Source: Effrenium voratum
Lineage: Eukaryota; Sar; Dinophyceae; Suessiales; Symbiodiniaceae
Direction of reading: 5' to 3'
DNA: 64,000 nt
Assembly (NCBI GenBank): GCA_963377175.1
Contig: CAUJNA010003794.1
Location: 737,167 to 801,166, forward strand
The notes under the pieces are model-generated. The model had not been told where the DNA came from, did not search any database, and saw only the letters and a list, made by a program, of their open reading frames with translations. A program made the translations under genes and the position numbers. Positions 46,021 through 55,639 of the stretch are shown here, piece after piece; the stretch's first letter is position 1; the number at the start of each line of letters is the position of its first letter.

Positions 46021-46409
46021 TTGCAGACTCAAGATCCCGAAAACCAATACCTTAAGCAGGTTGCAAACAAGATTTTATGTCCACCATACAGGGTGGGGGG
46101 GGGTGATAATTCGGGATCCTTTGGTGGACATCATTTGAGGTAGGGACTTTGTCCGGCGTTTGGGGGAGCTTCATTTCAGCCTGAGTTGGCGCAATGGCAG
46201 GGAGATATGGAAGTGTTGCAGACTCAAGATCCCGAAAACCAATACCTTAAGCAGGTTGCAAACAAGATTTTATGTCCACCATACAGGGTGGGGGGGGGGG
46301 GGGGGGATAATTCGGGATCCTTTGGTGGACATCATTTGAGGTAGGGACTTTGTCCGGCGTTTGGGGGAGCTGCATTTCAGCCTGAGTTGGCGCAATGGCA
46401 GGGAGTTAT
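46021..46409 (+). repeat. 195-bp tandem duplication with differing G-runs
   Basis: TTGCAGACTCAAGATCCCGA starts at 46,021 and again at 46,216. The units are almost identical over ~190 bp, except that the internal G run (after CATACAGGGTG) is about twice as long in the second. An ACATCTAG...CTATGTTGCAG phrase just upstream is also doubled. Confidence 0.9.
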
Positions 46410-46958
46410 GTTCAATGGAAGGACTGCCCATTTCGAGACGCAACATGATGAATGTCTGCAACATGTCTCCGCTTCACAAGTATGCCACGTGACATGTTGC
46501 GGTATGCTGCGATGTTCCTAAGACGCATCAAGACATCTCGACATTCCCGCATGGCGATGCCGCACATATCAAAGCACACAACCTGCGCCAGATCTGGTCC
46601 GTATTGTTCCGCCTCCCAACTGACAGAGCGGTTCCTCCCCATTCCCTCCTTTTTGTTCTACCAAGGATCGTGTCTTTGAACGGTCTCATGAACAGACGCA
46701 GAGTCTCGCATACCTCAACATCCACACATCCCATACTGCTCCTGTGGACACCACCTCGCAAAATGGAACTCGATTTGAACGGCAACCCAAAAGGTGATGT
46801 AGGTAGGTGTCAAATGGAGGGGAGAAAGGCATGGCGGTCGTCCTTCTGCAGCCTTCTTGTTTCCCTTGGAACCAAGGTGAAACGGGTACCCTCAAAGGGT
46901 ACCTCAAACACACCTCACCCCTTGAAGAAAGGACCTCCAAAGCAGAATCCAGGCCATA

Positions 46959-47077
46959 CTGTGGATAGACAAAATCCTGCACCACCTGAGAACCCTGGAA
47001 TGATGATTCCCGCGGAAGTACCACAAACCTTTGTTTTTCGATGGTTTCAATGTGGAAAGGATTTTGTCCATCCACAG
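46959..47077 (+). mobile_element. F1 element
   Basis: CTGTGGATAGACAAAATCC left and GGATTTTGTCCATCCACAG right, TA outside both. Internal GAACCCTGGAATGATGATTC and CAATGTGGAAAGG are present. Confidence 0.8.
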
Positions 47078-47721
47078 TATGGGTGTTCTCAAAGTCCGCT
47101 TTGGATTTCCCTTGAACCAAAAGCTCGGCGCCCAAAGACTCTGTGCTTGAACTGGCCAAGGGAGGCTTGCACCGCACGGGTTTGCGTGGCATCTGTGAAT
47201 CCCTTAAGACGGCCAGGGCTTCCGTGGCGATTTCCCTAGCCAGCCATGCCTCAACAGATTGACAGAAGTTGGATTCGACAGGCCACGCCTCCATTTTGGA
47301 GCAGCCCAGATGGGGACGTTCCCATCATTGGGGAGGCGTGAACCCGGATCACCCCCCCCCCCCTAGTAGGATCCGTTCATTCATCCGGGGTTCAAAATCA
47401 CCCCTGGGTACCCCAAATGGCCAAAATGAGAGAAAAGTGTAGATTAAACAAATTCATGTTGACCCCTGATTTACACATCCCCCACTTAGTTTTAAGGGGG
47501 AAGTCCCTTTTCAGTGGCGAATCCTTTCTTCCAGGCAAAACCCCTCCTTAATAACTGGGGGGGGGGGGTTCATTTGGTAGGAACCTCATTTTTACCCGTG
47601 TCTTTGCTTGGTTTCCCTTGAAACCCTAAAATGAAAACCAAGAGGAAAACCACATTTGTTTATGTCCTTATGTATATATGTTTTTATTATTCTTATTTTT
47701 CTTGGGGGGCCGTCCGTTCAG

Positions 47722-47861
47722 TAAAGGCGACAGCTCCCATCGACTCGGGCCATCGCCTGAGCACGATCGAAGTGCGCCCGGAGCCGCTGGAACGGCGACC
47801 TACTCGCGCGGTCAGTCGGTCAGTCGGTCCGGTTCCGAGCGCGGCTCGGAGCGCAGCGTAA
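47722..47861 (+). CDS. Probable exon, Arg/Ser/Pro-rich
   Basis: A long pyrimidine-rich stretch ends CGTTCAG at 47,721, then the frame KATAPIDSGHRLSTIEV, PEPLERRPTRAVSRSVG runs to TAA. Wobble positions are strongly GC-rich, in contrast to the AT-rich flank. It enters in phase 1. Family unknown. Confidence 0.4.
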
Positions 47862-48111
47862 AGCCCTTTAAAGGAATGGTTCTAGAAAACGGTTTGGATG
47901 TGGCTTTTGTGGTTCCACCCCTGTAGAAGGTTAAAAGACTACTAAAAGATATTACAAAAAAAGGACCAACAGGGGGAAGAATAGGCGAAATCCGCAAAAG
48001 GCGCATCCAAAACGGTTTCTAGAGACATGGAAGCTTCTGCTGGAAATGTGAGTATCCCTTGAACGGTGGAGTATCCCATGGTTGGGGGGGGGATGTGTTG
48101 AGGCTGACATA

Positions 48112-48365
48112 CTGTGGATGGACAGTCATCCATGTCGCACCACTTTGAGTCCATGGGAAGCCATGGTTTGTTGGTATTTACAGGGGAATCGAATCCTTCC
48201 AGGGTTTCTTAGGTAGTGCGAAACGGATTTCGTCCATCCACAGTAGGTGTCCTTTTAGGGGAAATAGATGGATTATGATGGATTTCCCTGGTGGATGATT
48301 AAACCACCAGGTAAACCAGGAATCGCCATCTATTTTTCGACCAAAACAACTAAAAAGGACACCTA
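48112..48365 (+). mobile_element. F1 element abutting an F4 element
   Basis: F1 (48,112-48,243) ends CCATCCACAG and F4 (48,244-48,365) starts at the next base with TAGGTGTCCTTTTAGGGG. F4 has inverted ends (TAGGTGTCCTTTTAG / CTAAAAAGGACACCTA) and an inner GAAATAGATGG / CCATCTATTT pair. The TA after F1 is the first dinucleotide of F4. Confidence 0.8.
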
Positions 48366-48540
48366 TGTGTACGCCATGCACACCGGTCGTTGATGGTGTC
48401 CTTTTAGCTTCCTTTTGGCTGCCTTTTAGCTTCTCCTTTTAACTTCAATCTCCCTTTAGTTTCCTTTTAGTTTCTCTTGAAACGCCATTCAAGAGCGATC
48501 CCATTTCTGTTTGCAAGATCTCTCCCCCGCAGTTTCTGCC

Positions 48541-48693
48541 ATGAAGAAAACTCGTTATGTTGCTCATGGCCGCGTACTTACAGTAACAGGGACTCTCGCA
48601 ATGCTTGTTGAAAGTCACTACTTAAGACTTCAGGAGGATTTCCCGAAAGCTCTGAACATGAGGCGTGCGAGTGCAAACATCAGGCGTCTCTGA
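48541..48693 (+). CDS. Small open frame or terminal exon, 50 codons
   Basis: ATG at 48,541 lies just after a TCTCCCCCGCAG acceptor. The peptide begins MKKTRYVAHGRVLTVTG, has LAMLVESHYLRLQEDFPKAL and ends RRASANIRRL before TGA. Composition is protein-like. The frame is open upstream of the ATG to the acceptor, so the ATG may be internal. Unknown family. Confidence 0.4.
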   Translation: MKKTRYVAHGRVLTVTGTLAMLVESHYLRLQEDFPKALNMRRASANIRRL

Positions 48694-48837
48694 GGTCAAA
48701 GATTTTGAGTTTTCGGGCCCAAGGTTCTCGGATTCGCTTTCTGCAAAAAAAATGAGAACATATCTCCAGTGGTCATAGATGACCCTTGAAAACCAACTGG
48801 GGACATAAAACATATTCTTTAAACAAAAAACAAACAA

Positions 48838-49168
48838 AACACGGAAGAAGAGCCAAAGATGCCGGGAGCTGTTCGGCCAAACGCGCTCTGCAAATTCATG
48901 CAGGAGACTCCTCTTTCAGGTATGCGAGGAAAGGGTTATATACAACTTACCCCCGACTCCAAATACCCACCTTTTTAGGATATCATGTCGACCCTCTACT
49001 AAAAACGGAGGTATTTACCTTGAAAAACCAGGTTTTCCACAGACTACCCTATAATAAGTGGGTATTTGGAGTAGGGGGTACAGAAAGGGCTGCTTTCTGC
49101 ATCTTAGATTGGCGCGCTATGTCAGCCTTCCAAACTCGGCCCTGAAAACAACTTGGTACGTTGGTTAG
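48838..49168 (+). CDS. Two exons around an F2 element
   Basis: Exon 1 (to 48,919; peptide GRRAKDAGSCSAKRALQ, ending DSSF plus AG) meets a GTATGC donor. Exon 2 (49,084-49,168) follows GGGGGTACAG and reads KGCFLHLRLARYVSLPNSAL to TAG. Both borders are phase 2, so the join is in frame. The 164-bp intron contains an F2 inverted-repeat element (48,947-49,080). A second frame in exon 1 is also open, so confidence is limited. An F6 copy lies just upstream at about 48,743-48,822. Confidence 0.35.
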
Positions 49169-49204
49169 AACCATGGGTGGCTTTTGGGGACCAACCCCAG
49201 TTTC

Positions 49205-49346
49205 CTGTGGATGGACCAAATTCTGCACCAAGAAACCCTGGTTTCTGATTCGAGTCCCCGGTGTATACCAAGAAACGTTCTGGTGGCATTCCCATGGTTT
49301 CATTTCGTGGTGCGAAAGGATGGATTTGGAATGCAACCATCCACAG
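49205..49346 (+). mobile_element. F1 element, diverged
   Basis: CTGTGGATGGACCAAATTC left and GCAACCATCCACAG right, with CACCAAGAAACCCTGG and TTCCCATGGTTTCA inside. The TA is kept on the right only. Confidence 0.7.
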
Positions 49347-49433
49347 TACGTCCAGTTCTGAAAGCTCTATGCCAAAAACAATGCTGGACCTTGATTCATT
49401 GATACCCTGGAGTTTCACAAGAGAGGTTAGAAC

Positions 49434-49797
49434 AAGGGCACCCTTTTTTCTGTAGTCTATTTTAGTAGGGGAACCCTCCCCCAAAAAAAAGGGTGAGCAA
49501 GGGCACTACTGGACCTAGAACCGATGAGCTTCTCATCTACCTCGCGCTGGCGATGGAAAAGCCCTCGACCTTCGCCGATCTCAAAGGCCCCCGGCCGCAT
49601 CACGATGACTTGCAGCCGCCCCACCCCCGTGCAGCAGCGCAGACACAGCGGCCTCAGCGTGCGACCGGCGGGAGAATTGAACCCAAAATTTGGGATGGGA
49701 AACAAGGCTCCCTAGCCATGGGTCAAAATCCCGTAGCCCCAGTGAACATCCTCGAACACGAGAGGGATCCCATCTACTACTTGAACCCCATCCAAAC
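49434..49797 (+). CDS. Exon between F5 and F9 elements
   Basis: F5 (49,434-49,518) ends GGCACTACTGGACCTAG, giving an acceptor. The exon 49,519-49,721 reads TDELLIYLALAMEKPSTF, ADLKGPRPHHDDLQPPHP, AAAQTQRPQRATGG. The F9 element (49,718-49,797) begins CCATGGGTCAAAATCCCG and would supply the donor after ATGG, in the same phase as the F9 copy at 55,104. The right end of this F9 copy is too decayed to show an AG. Wobble positions of the exon are GC-rich. The minus strand is also open, so strand is not certain. Confidence 0.35.
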
Positions 49798-49980
49798 GCT
49801 CCAACCAAACTTGTTCGCTGGAGTTTCTGCCCCTTCCCCTAAACTGGGCTGTCCTCAGATCCCTTGCTCAAAGTTGAACCTGTGGGGTTAAATGGAAACC
49901 CAACCACCTTCTAACCACAAAAAAAAGCAAGTTGAACCGGACGGCTGGCCTTTTTATCGCAACCATCGCAACCCCAGTAG

Positions 49981-50421
49981 GATTCCGCGACGTCGACGCT
50001 GAGCCGCCGCGCTCGGAGGCCCAGAGCTGGAGACCCTCCTCGCAAGCTGTCGCGAAGCTGGCGCAGGAGGCTGTCGCAGTGAGCGCAAGGCTGGGAAGGG
50101 GAAAAACACCCTGCTTCGAGGGAAAAAACACACGGTAAGGAGACGTGTTAAGAGGTTTCTCCCCACTTACAGCAGTTTCATCTAGTGCAGGAGTTCCAGG
50201 GTACCACTGTTTGGTGGGATGGTAAAATGCAACTGTTTGCTGAGAAAAACATGAAGGAAACCCAAAAGAGTTTAAGGGCCAGCTTGCCCTTAGCTCAGTC
50301 TGGCAATGGGAAGACTCGCCTCTCAGAACAGGTGGATGCAGTTTACCGAGCCAACGGGCCCCTTAGACGGTGTCCAACGGGCAAGGGGACAGCAAGGCAT
50401 CGCTTGATTCCAATGTGCTAA
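49981..50421 (+). CDS. Two exon-like segments, unknown protein
   Basis: Segment one (49,981-50,134) follows CCCCAGTAG and ends at a GTAAGG donor; motifs FRDVDAEPPRSEAQSW and AVAKLAQEAVAVSARLG. Segment two (50,191-50,421) follows CTAGTGCAG before G and reads EFQGTTVWWDGKMQLFAEK, LPLAQSGNGKTRLSEQ, RRCPTGKGTARHRLIPMC to TAA. Both have clear coding character. A direct splice does not keep frame (phase 2 into phase 0), so an exon is missing, the borders differ, or the gene is decayed. Confidence 0.4.
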
Positions 50422-50603
50422 GTTGCAAACCCTAAAACCCGACAAAACTGCACCTGCGAAACGCTTCGTGCCCTCAACCGGTCGCTGAGCACCAACTCGG
50501 GGCATCCTCGGGGATTGGAGTCTTGAGGGTACCCGGTTTTCGAACTTTGGGTTCAAGGACTGCAGGAAAACCCGAACGAAACCAACGGGGGGGGGGTCCC
50601 CCA

Positions 50604-50719
50604 CTGTGGATGGACGAAATCCTGCACCTAAGCAAGAAACCCGACTCCCCCGTGAATACCAACAAACCGCGGATTCCTGTGGTTTCCAAGCGCCGCGAAG
50701 CGGTTTTGTCCATCCAGCG
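50604..50719 (+). mobile_element. F1 element
   Basis: CTGTGGATGGACGAAATCC left; TTTTGTCCATCCAGCG right, so one terminus is mutated. Internal CAAGAAACCCGACTCC and ATACCAACAAACC are recognisable. Confidence 0.75.
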
Positions 50720-50765
50720 TATTTTTTGAGACCCCTCCCAGCCCCCCCTTTTCTCCCGTCCTCAG

Positions 50766-51173
50766 GGGCGGCCATCACGTCGCCTGCGAGAATGAGTTCG
50801 GTGCCTTTTAAACAGGGAAAGGAAACTTAAACCTACTCCCGACTTTAAATACCCACTTTTCTTAGGGTATCATGTCGACCCTCTACTAAAAAAGGAGGTA
50901 TTTACCTTGAAAAACCAGGTTTTCCACAATACCCTATAATAGGTGGGTATTTGGAGTAGGGGGTATCTCCTAGCCAAGATGCTTGCTTCTTGTTCAAGAG
51001 AATCCTGAGATGAGGAAGGACAAGTTCTTGCGAGCATTTGCGCCCCCAAGCTGTTCTCTGAAGGGAAACCAGGTTCGTCTGCGCCAAGTTTTATCGGCCT
51101 TTAGGAGAGAAGGAACTTACTTTCTGGACTGTCCGCTTTCTGATCCCCTGCTGAAAGTGACTAACTTTGAGTG
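50766..51173 (+). CDS. Two exons around a second F2 element
   Basis: Exon 1 (50,766-50,800) lies between a TCTCCCGTCCTCAG acceptor and a GTGCCT donor. Exon 2 (50,974-51,173) follows GTATCTCCTAG and reads PRCLLLVQENPEMRKDKFLR, APPSCSLKGNQVRLRQVLS, FRREGTYFLDC to TGA. The join is phase 0. The intron holds an F2 copy (50,833-50,965). The last ~12 codons overlap an F7 repeat start, so the true exon may end earlier. Family unknown. Confidence 0.4.
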
Positions 51174-51409
51174 AGTCAAATTGAACCCGCCGGCGACCAA
51201 GTGTTATGTTGGTTGCATTTGTCTGTGACTATCCCGCCCCTAACATGCATTGAATATGGGCCTGGCACGCAACAACCCATCCATGTTCAAAGGAATAGTG
51301 CGTTCATGTCAAACTTGCAACTCTTTTCTCACTGGCAATGAAATGATTCTCTTGTTCCTATTTTGTTTCAACTATATTAGCTCCTTTTGGGTTCCATGTT
51401 AATTTGCAG

Positions 51410-51553
51410 GGGATGACATGGTTGACAACAAGAGCTTGCCGGGGTCTATACCTGGGTGTCCACAGGTTCATAGCATACTTTCAGTTTCGCAAAGCTCTGC
51501 GAGTTGCAAAAGGGGGGAGATACAAAAGGTACTGGGGCTACAATGCTCTTTAA
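51410..51553 (+). CDS. Probable terminal exon, basic peptide
   Basis: After TTAATTTGCAG and before G, a 47-codon frame reads MTWLTTRACRGLYLGVHRF, YFQFRKALRVAKGG, YKRYWGYNAL to TAA. Strongly basic and aromatic. It could bind nucleic acid, but nothing specific is recognised. Confidence 0.4.
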   Translation, partial: GMTWLTTRACRGLYLGVHRFIAYFQFRKALRVAKGGRYKRYWGYNAL

Positions 51554-53090
51554 GATTATCCATCATCCAATGGACATGCGCAGCAACCAGCAAACAAAGG
51601 CAATGCTAAACCTGCGCCAAAAGGGGATTGACCTTGTGCCGTAAGTGGTCATTTTGAACAGCTGTCCGTTGGTTTTGCCGCGTGCAGGACAGCCCATCTA
51701 CAGTTACTGCAATGGCACTAAGTCAGGTGTGCAAGGAGTGTAACAAAACCCATACAAATGCATGATGCAGCTCACCTGCTCCAAGCAATGCTTGGATCCC
51801 ATCGGGGGAATGGAAGTCACACCATGGCGGGGTTTCCCTCTAAATCAACCCAAACAACAGCGCCCTATTGTAGTATCTTGCATCTTTTAGGCGGTTTAGA
51901 CGACGTTAACCGGCAAACAGGGTTTTTGAGAAGCTCCTAAAGTGCCTGCAGCACTTCAATGGTCCTGGGAGAGTGTTGCCTGCAGCTGATCGATCCTCAA
52001 CTTTCGCAGAACAACTTTGCGGGTTGAGCACCACCTCCCACTCCCCTCACGAGAAGCCCAACCTAAACCCTAAGCCCCACCGATGAACCATCTAATGAAA
52101 CAAATGAATCGAACCTCAAAACATCGGCCACCATGCATCAACAAAATAGGTTGATCAAAAAAACTCAAGTCAACCGCACAGATGATGCGGAGTCCCCAAA
52201 GAAACCTCCGATTTCAAACTGGTAAGGTTCACCGAGACCGATTTCAGTTGATCCAACAATCAAACCGACCAATACAGATTTGCGTCAGACCCTTCTCCCT
52301 ACGAAAGGCACACCACCCATTCCTTGAGGTGCCTTTGAAAGGGAAACTCAAAACAGCTTCAAAGAAACGCCCATTTGTGGTCCCTGCATATGCCGTGTTT
52401 TTGAAGGCTACCCATTTTTTTGGGGGGCTTGTTTCGGGAAAGAAAGGGACACCGCCCATTTCAAGGGCCTAGCCTGCCGCCTGTGCCCAGGCATCGAGCC
52501 CGTCCATCGTCGCCTGAGCCCAACTTGGAGGGGGGATTTCTACGTCCACCAACCAGTCTCGGTTGCTTTCTACTCCCCGAACAGTTTTTGCCTTTTAGTG
52601 GTTTAATACGGAAAACCCGTTGGTTGGCAAAAAAAAAGAAAAGAGTTAAAGGTCTAACATCCAAGCAAAATGCAACAAAGCAGTATTTAGGGGGTCCCTA
52701 TGAAAATTCATAGCCGCATAGGGTGTCAAAAGGGGGAGTCCCATGAAAATTCATGAATCGCCACTGGCAAAAGAAGAACCCCCAATAACTATGAACAATG
52801 GCGGGGTGCCTGTTGGCTTCCCTTTTAAACAAGATTAAAACAAGCACCCCCAAAGAAACACACACACACACACCAAAAGCAAAGACAAAAGCGCTCCTTC
52901 TCCCATTCGGATGTGATCCCTTGGGAGAAAGAGGGAACCTGAAATCCTGAATGCAATGGGAAGCCGACGCTTAATTCTTGGTAACGGAGGGGAACAGCGC
53001 GCAAAGGGATAGCGTCAGCTTGCCATTGCCCCATATTCAAAATCAGATGCGATGGTTGCCAACCACGGAATTGTTCGCCCCAATTCCATT
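51554..53090. other. No confident gene; F7 copy
   Basis: Apart from an F7 copy at about 52,560-52,660 and a short A/CA run near 52,855, I see only short overlapping frames without borders. Confidence 0.35.
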
Positions 53091-53204
53091 GTTAGGTGCT
53101 AGCTTGCGCTAAGTCGACCCAATATAAACAAATATCCCCCCCCCCCCAGACTGCCAAGCTTCTAAGTCGACCCAACAAAACCAAGCATCGTCTAAGGAGA
53201 CCCC

Positions 53205-53290
53205 GGCCAGCTGGACTCCTGAACGGCATCTCACCGGTCCGGAGTCCGGCGAAACCGAGCCATGTCGCCCAGGGGAAACGGAGCAAGCGG
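53205..53290 (+). CDS. Second short segment with SPVRSPAKP motif
   Basis: Reads GLLNGISPVRSPAKPSHVAQ in the frame matching 45,105-45,131. Borders were not resolved; a GACCCCGGCCAG acceptor-like site precedes it. Purpose unknown. Confidence 0.3.
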
Positions 53291-53361
53291 CCCTTCAGTT
53301 CCCAAGAAAAAACCCATGGGAATGTCCTAGGCTTTTGGTCCAGATTTGGGAGATTAAAATA

Positions 53362-53455
53362 AGGGCACCCGATTTTTTTGTTTTTTTCCGGTGGTCTAGT
53401 TTAGTAGGGGAACCCTCCCCCCAAAAAGGGGGGAAAGGGCACTACTGGGACCTAG
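53362..53455 (+). mobile_element. F5 element
   Basis: AAGGGCACCC left part, GTAGGGGAACCCTCCCCC centre and GGCACTACTGGGACCTAG right end. Two other copies lie at 49,434-49,518 and 56,325-56,411. Confidence 0.7.
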
Positions 53456-54223
53456 TTGCAGATTGATGAGCATGTTGCACTTGTCGTTTGGCAAAAGAAG
53501 TAACAATGTGGAGTTATATGCGGTTGCGTTGGGTGCATTTCTTCCGGGCCGCCAGCAAGGGCGCAGTTTTGGCTCGCATTTTGTTTGCGCACAGGCGTGG
53601 ATGCGAGTTTGTTTTTGGCGGAGAGGATTTGCCGTTCTATGTGCTTGGCTGTTAAACCAACTTGAAGTAACTTAAGAAGCGGCTTAGAACCATGGCTATA
53701 AGGAACAACCCCAGATCTACAACCATGTTGTATCCTTCATACTAACTTGGTTGGACATCCAAGTGTCTTCTGCTCGCTGCGCTGGGAAAGGCTCCTGCTT
53801 TGACTGTCTGTGAGGTCTCTGACGCCAGGTGTTTTAGGAGCTTGCTGCGCGGGCTGTCCCCCTTCCTGGGGTAGGTGAACTGTCCCATGTGGATGTCTTT
53901 GGCCAAGCTACCCGTAATGAGAGTTTGCCACGGGGACTGTCCTACGTGAACTGTCTTTTGTTGACTGCGCTGGCAGAAGCGTTTTGCATTGACTGTCCTG
54001 ATTGAAGTGTAGTTAGTAGGTGTTTTGCCAAGGACATTCTACGTTACGCGAACTGTCCTACGTGGAGTCGATTTGTCCAATTGTCACGGTTGAGTTGGCC
54101 ATGAGCGCTGCATTGAATGGAGTGTTCTGAGTCCTGTGTGGAGTGGTGTCTGCCTCGTGCGCTCGAAAACGCTGATTTTTTCGACTTCCCCCTTTGCAAA
54201 GTCTTTGTTGCTACGTGATCCAG
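53456..54223. other. Spacer with repeated ACTGTC(C)TACGTG words
   Basis: ACTGTCC-type words followed by TACGTG, CATGTGGA or similar recur at least five times between 53,800 and 54,065. No coding frame was chosen, although an exon upstream of 54,224 is expected. Confidence 0.35.
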
Positions 54224-54546
54224 GCGAAGTTTGCTACATGTCCTGGAGAGCAACCTGTGGCTCTTTGCAACCTGCGCCACTTGGCCAATGAACGCAAATG
54301 GCTGTGGCTCAAAATTAAACAGGGGGGGTTACGCAGGTGTTGGTCCATGTTTCCACTTACCAGGCGTCCATTTTGGGTACCGGTTTTTTGAGCCACAGCC
54401 AGGCAAAAAGCTGCTCCCGCGGCGGACGACTCTGGTTGCCAATGCGGCCTGGTGAGATCTTTGAGAAGCTCAGCGAGGAGGCGGGGCGTCTTTTGCGCAG
54501 CTGGAAGCAGTTTTCGTATGTTTCGCGGCGGGAAGTGTTCGGTTCG
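54224..54546 (+). CDS. Two exons spliced across an F8 element
   Basis: Exon 1 (54,224-54,303) follows GTGATCCAG before G and reads AKFATCPGEQPVALCNLRH then LANERKW. Exon 2 (54,399-54,546) reads QAKSCSRGGRLWLPMRPGE, IFEKLSEEAGRLLRSWKQ, FSYVSRREVFG and meets a GTGAGC donor. Both sides of the intron are phase 2, and the rebuilt codon is Leu. About 73% of exon 2 wobble positions are G or C. Coding-like text continues to about 54,790 (motifs VPKKIPRSVLREGSNAES and AAFSARFRESAKKLELG), but it needs ~40-nt introns. The family is not recognised and the start is missing. The minus strand is also open over 54,211-54,654. Confidence 0.5.
54304..54398 (+). mobile_element. F8 element as a 95-bp intron
   Basis: Inverted ends TGGCTGTGGCTCAAAA and TTTTTTGAGCCACAGCCA (54,299-54,402). 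The intron starts at the GT inside CTGTGG and ends at CCACAG. A GCAAA word is outside both ends and may be the target duplication. Confidence 0.65.
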
Positions 54547-54983
54547 GTGAGCTGTGGCTGCTGAAGGAGCGGCTGTGCCAAAGAAGATTCCTCGGAGTGT
54601 CTTACGTGAAGGGTCCAATGCGGAGTCCTGGATGTGGAGCGCCATTTCCCGCATTTATTTGCGCGGAAAGGTTGTGCATGGGCTACATGAAGTGCCATGA
54701 GAGGAGAGTTGAAGCTTTTGCTTGCCGCCTTTTCTGCGAGGTTTCGAGAGTCTGCAAAAAAGCTCGAACTCGGGAAAGTTGGAATAGCTATAACGATGGT
54801 GACCCTTGCTGCTCATACATAAGTGATTTCGATCCTGTCAGTGCTTGCCGATTGCAACTTGTACCAGCCATTCCCTGCAGGATCTTGCTTTCTTGAAGGC
54901 CAAGTGTTAGACTCGGACGAGCAGAAGGCCAAAACCGCAACACAGCTTATCCTTCATCCAGCACCTTCAACAGAGGCGCATGA

Positions 54984-55322
54984 TCTCTGGGAGCCGCACA
55001 ACGGGAAGCTACCAGAGCATCGGCCAAGACGCTAGATGTTTCGGCAGAGTTGCCGACGAGTTGCCTTAAGTCGCCGGAGATGTTCTGCGTTTTCGACCAA
55101 TTGGCCATGGGTCAAAATCCCGTAGCCCCAGTGCCCCAAAATGGGATCCCATTGGTTTGACCCACAGCCAATTCGCCGCAGCAGTTGCATCGGCCACTTG
55201 GCTGGTGCCTGCTGTTTGAGGAAATGCAGCTCCTGGATGGAGCCGAGCTGGTCAAAGACTTGGCAGCTTTGCGGCGCTTGGTCGAGAGGTCTGTTTTGCT
55301 TCAACCATCAAACTTCGTGTAG
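54984..55322 (+). CDS. C-terminal exons spliced across an F9 element
   Basis: Exon 1 (within about 54,984-55,110; the frame is closed by TGA at 54,981) reads ASAKTLDVSAELPTSCLK, SPEMFCVFDQLAM. Exon 2 (55,168-55,322) reads NSPQQLHRPLGWCLLFEEM, LLDGAELVKDLAALRRLVE, SVLLQPSNFV and TAG. The 57-bp intron carries an in-frame TGA, begins GTCAAAATCC, ends GACCCACAG, and both borders are phase 1. A segment in another frame just upstream (VLDSDEQKAKTATQL) may be the preceding exon. It may be the same gene as 54,224-54,546. Unknown family. Confidence 0.5.
55111..55167 (+). mobile_element. F9 element as a 57-bp intron
   Basis: Inverted ends TGGGTCAAA and TTTGACCCA, with an inner ATCCCGTAG / GGGATCCCAT core. 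CCAATTGGC lies outside the left end and CCAATTCGC outside the right, which may be a target duplication, though part of it is explained by a longer inverted repeat. Confidence 0.65.
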
Positions 55323-55524
55323 AAACCTGAGGTCTGCTTTGGTGCTTCAAGCATCAAATTTTGAGGTTGCACTTTGCTGGCGGGTTGCTGTAAACATGTG
55401 CCGATTTGGGAGGTCCAAAAACAGGAACATTGAGGGGCCCTGCAGAAAACGGAGCCGATACCAGCATATCAGAACCTCCTTTGGGCGGCGCCCTTTTGGG
55501 GTTTCCATGTCGATTCGCAGCATA

Positions 55525-55605
55525 GGTGCTCTTTTGGGGAAATAGATGGGTTTCCCCTTTACATAATGAAACAACCAGACCAACCAGGCATCGCCATCTA
55601 TTGTC
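55525..55605 (+). mobile_element. F4 element, diverged
   Basis: TAGGTGCTCTTTTGGGGAAA, TAGATGGGTTTCCC and GCCATCTATTGTC match the F4 copy at 48,244-48,365. The right terminal repeat is degraded. Confidence 0.65.
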
Positions 55606-55639
55606 TACTCCAAGCCAACCAGAAGCCTTGAAAGGAACC

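Noticed and set aside
54211..54654. 147-codon minus-strand frame
   Set aside because: It mirrors the plus-strand exons; plus-strand wobble bias and phase-keeping splice sites are better.
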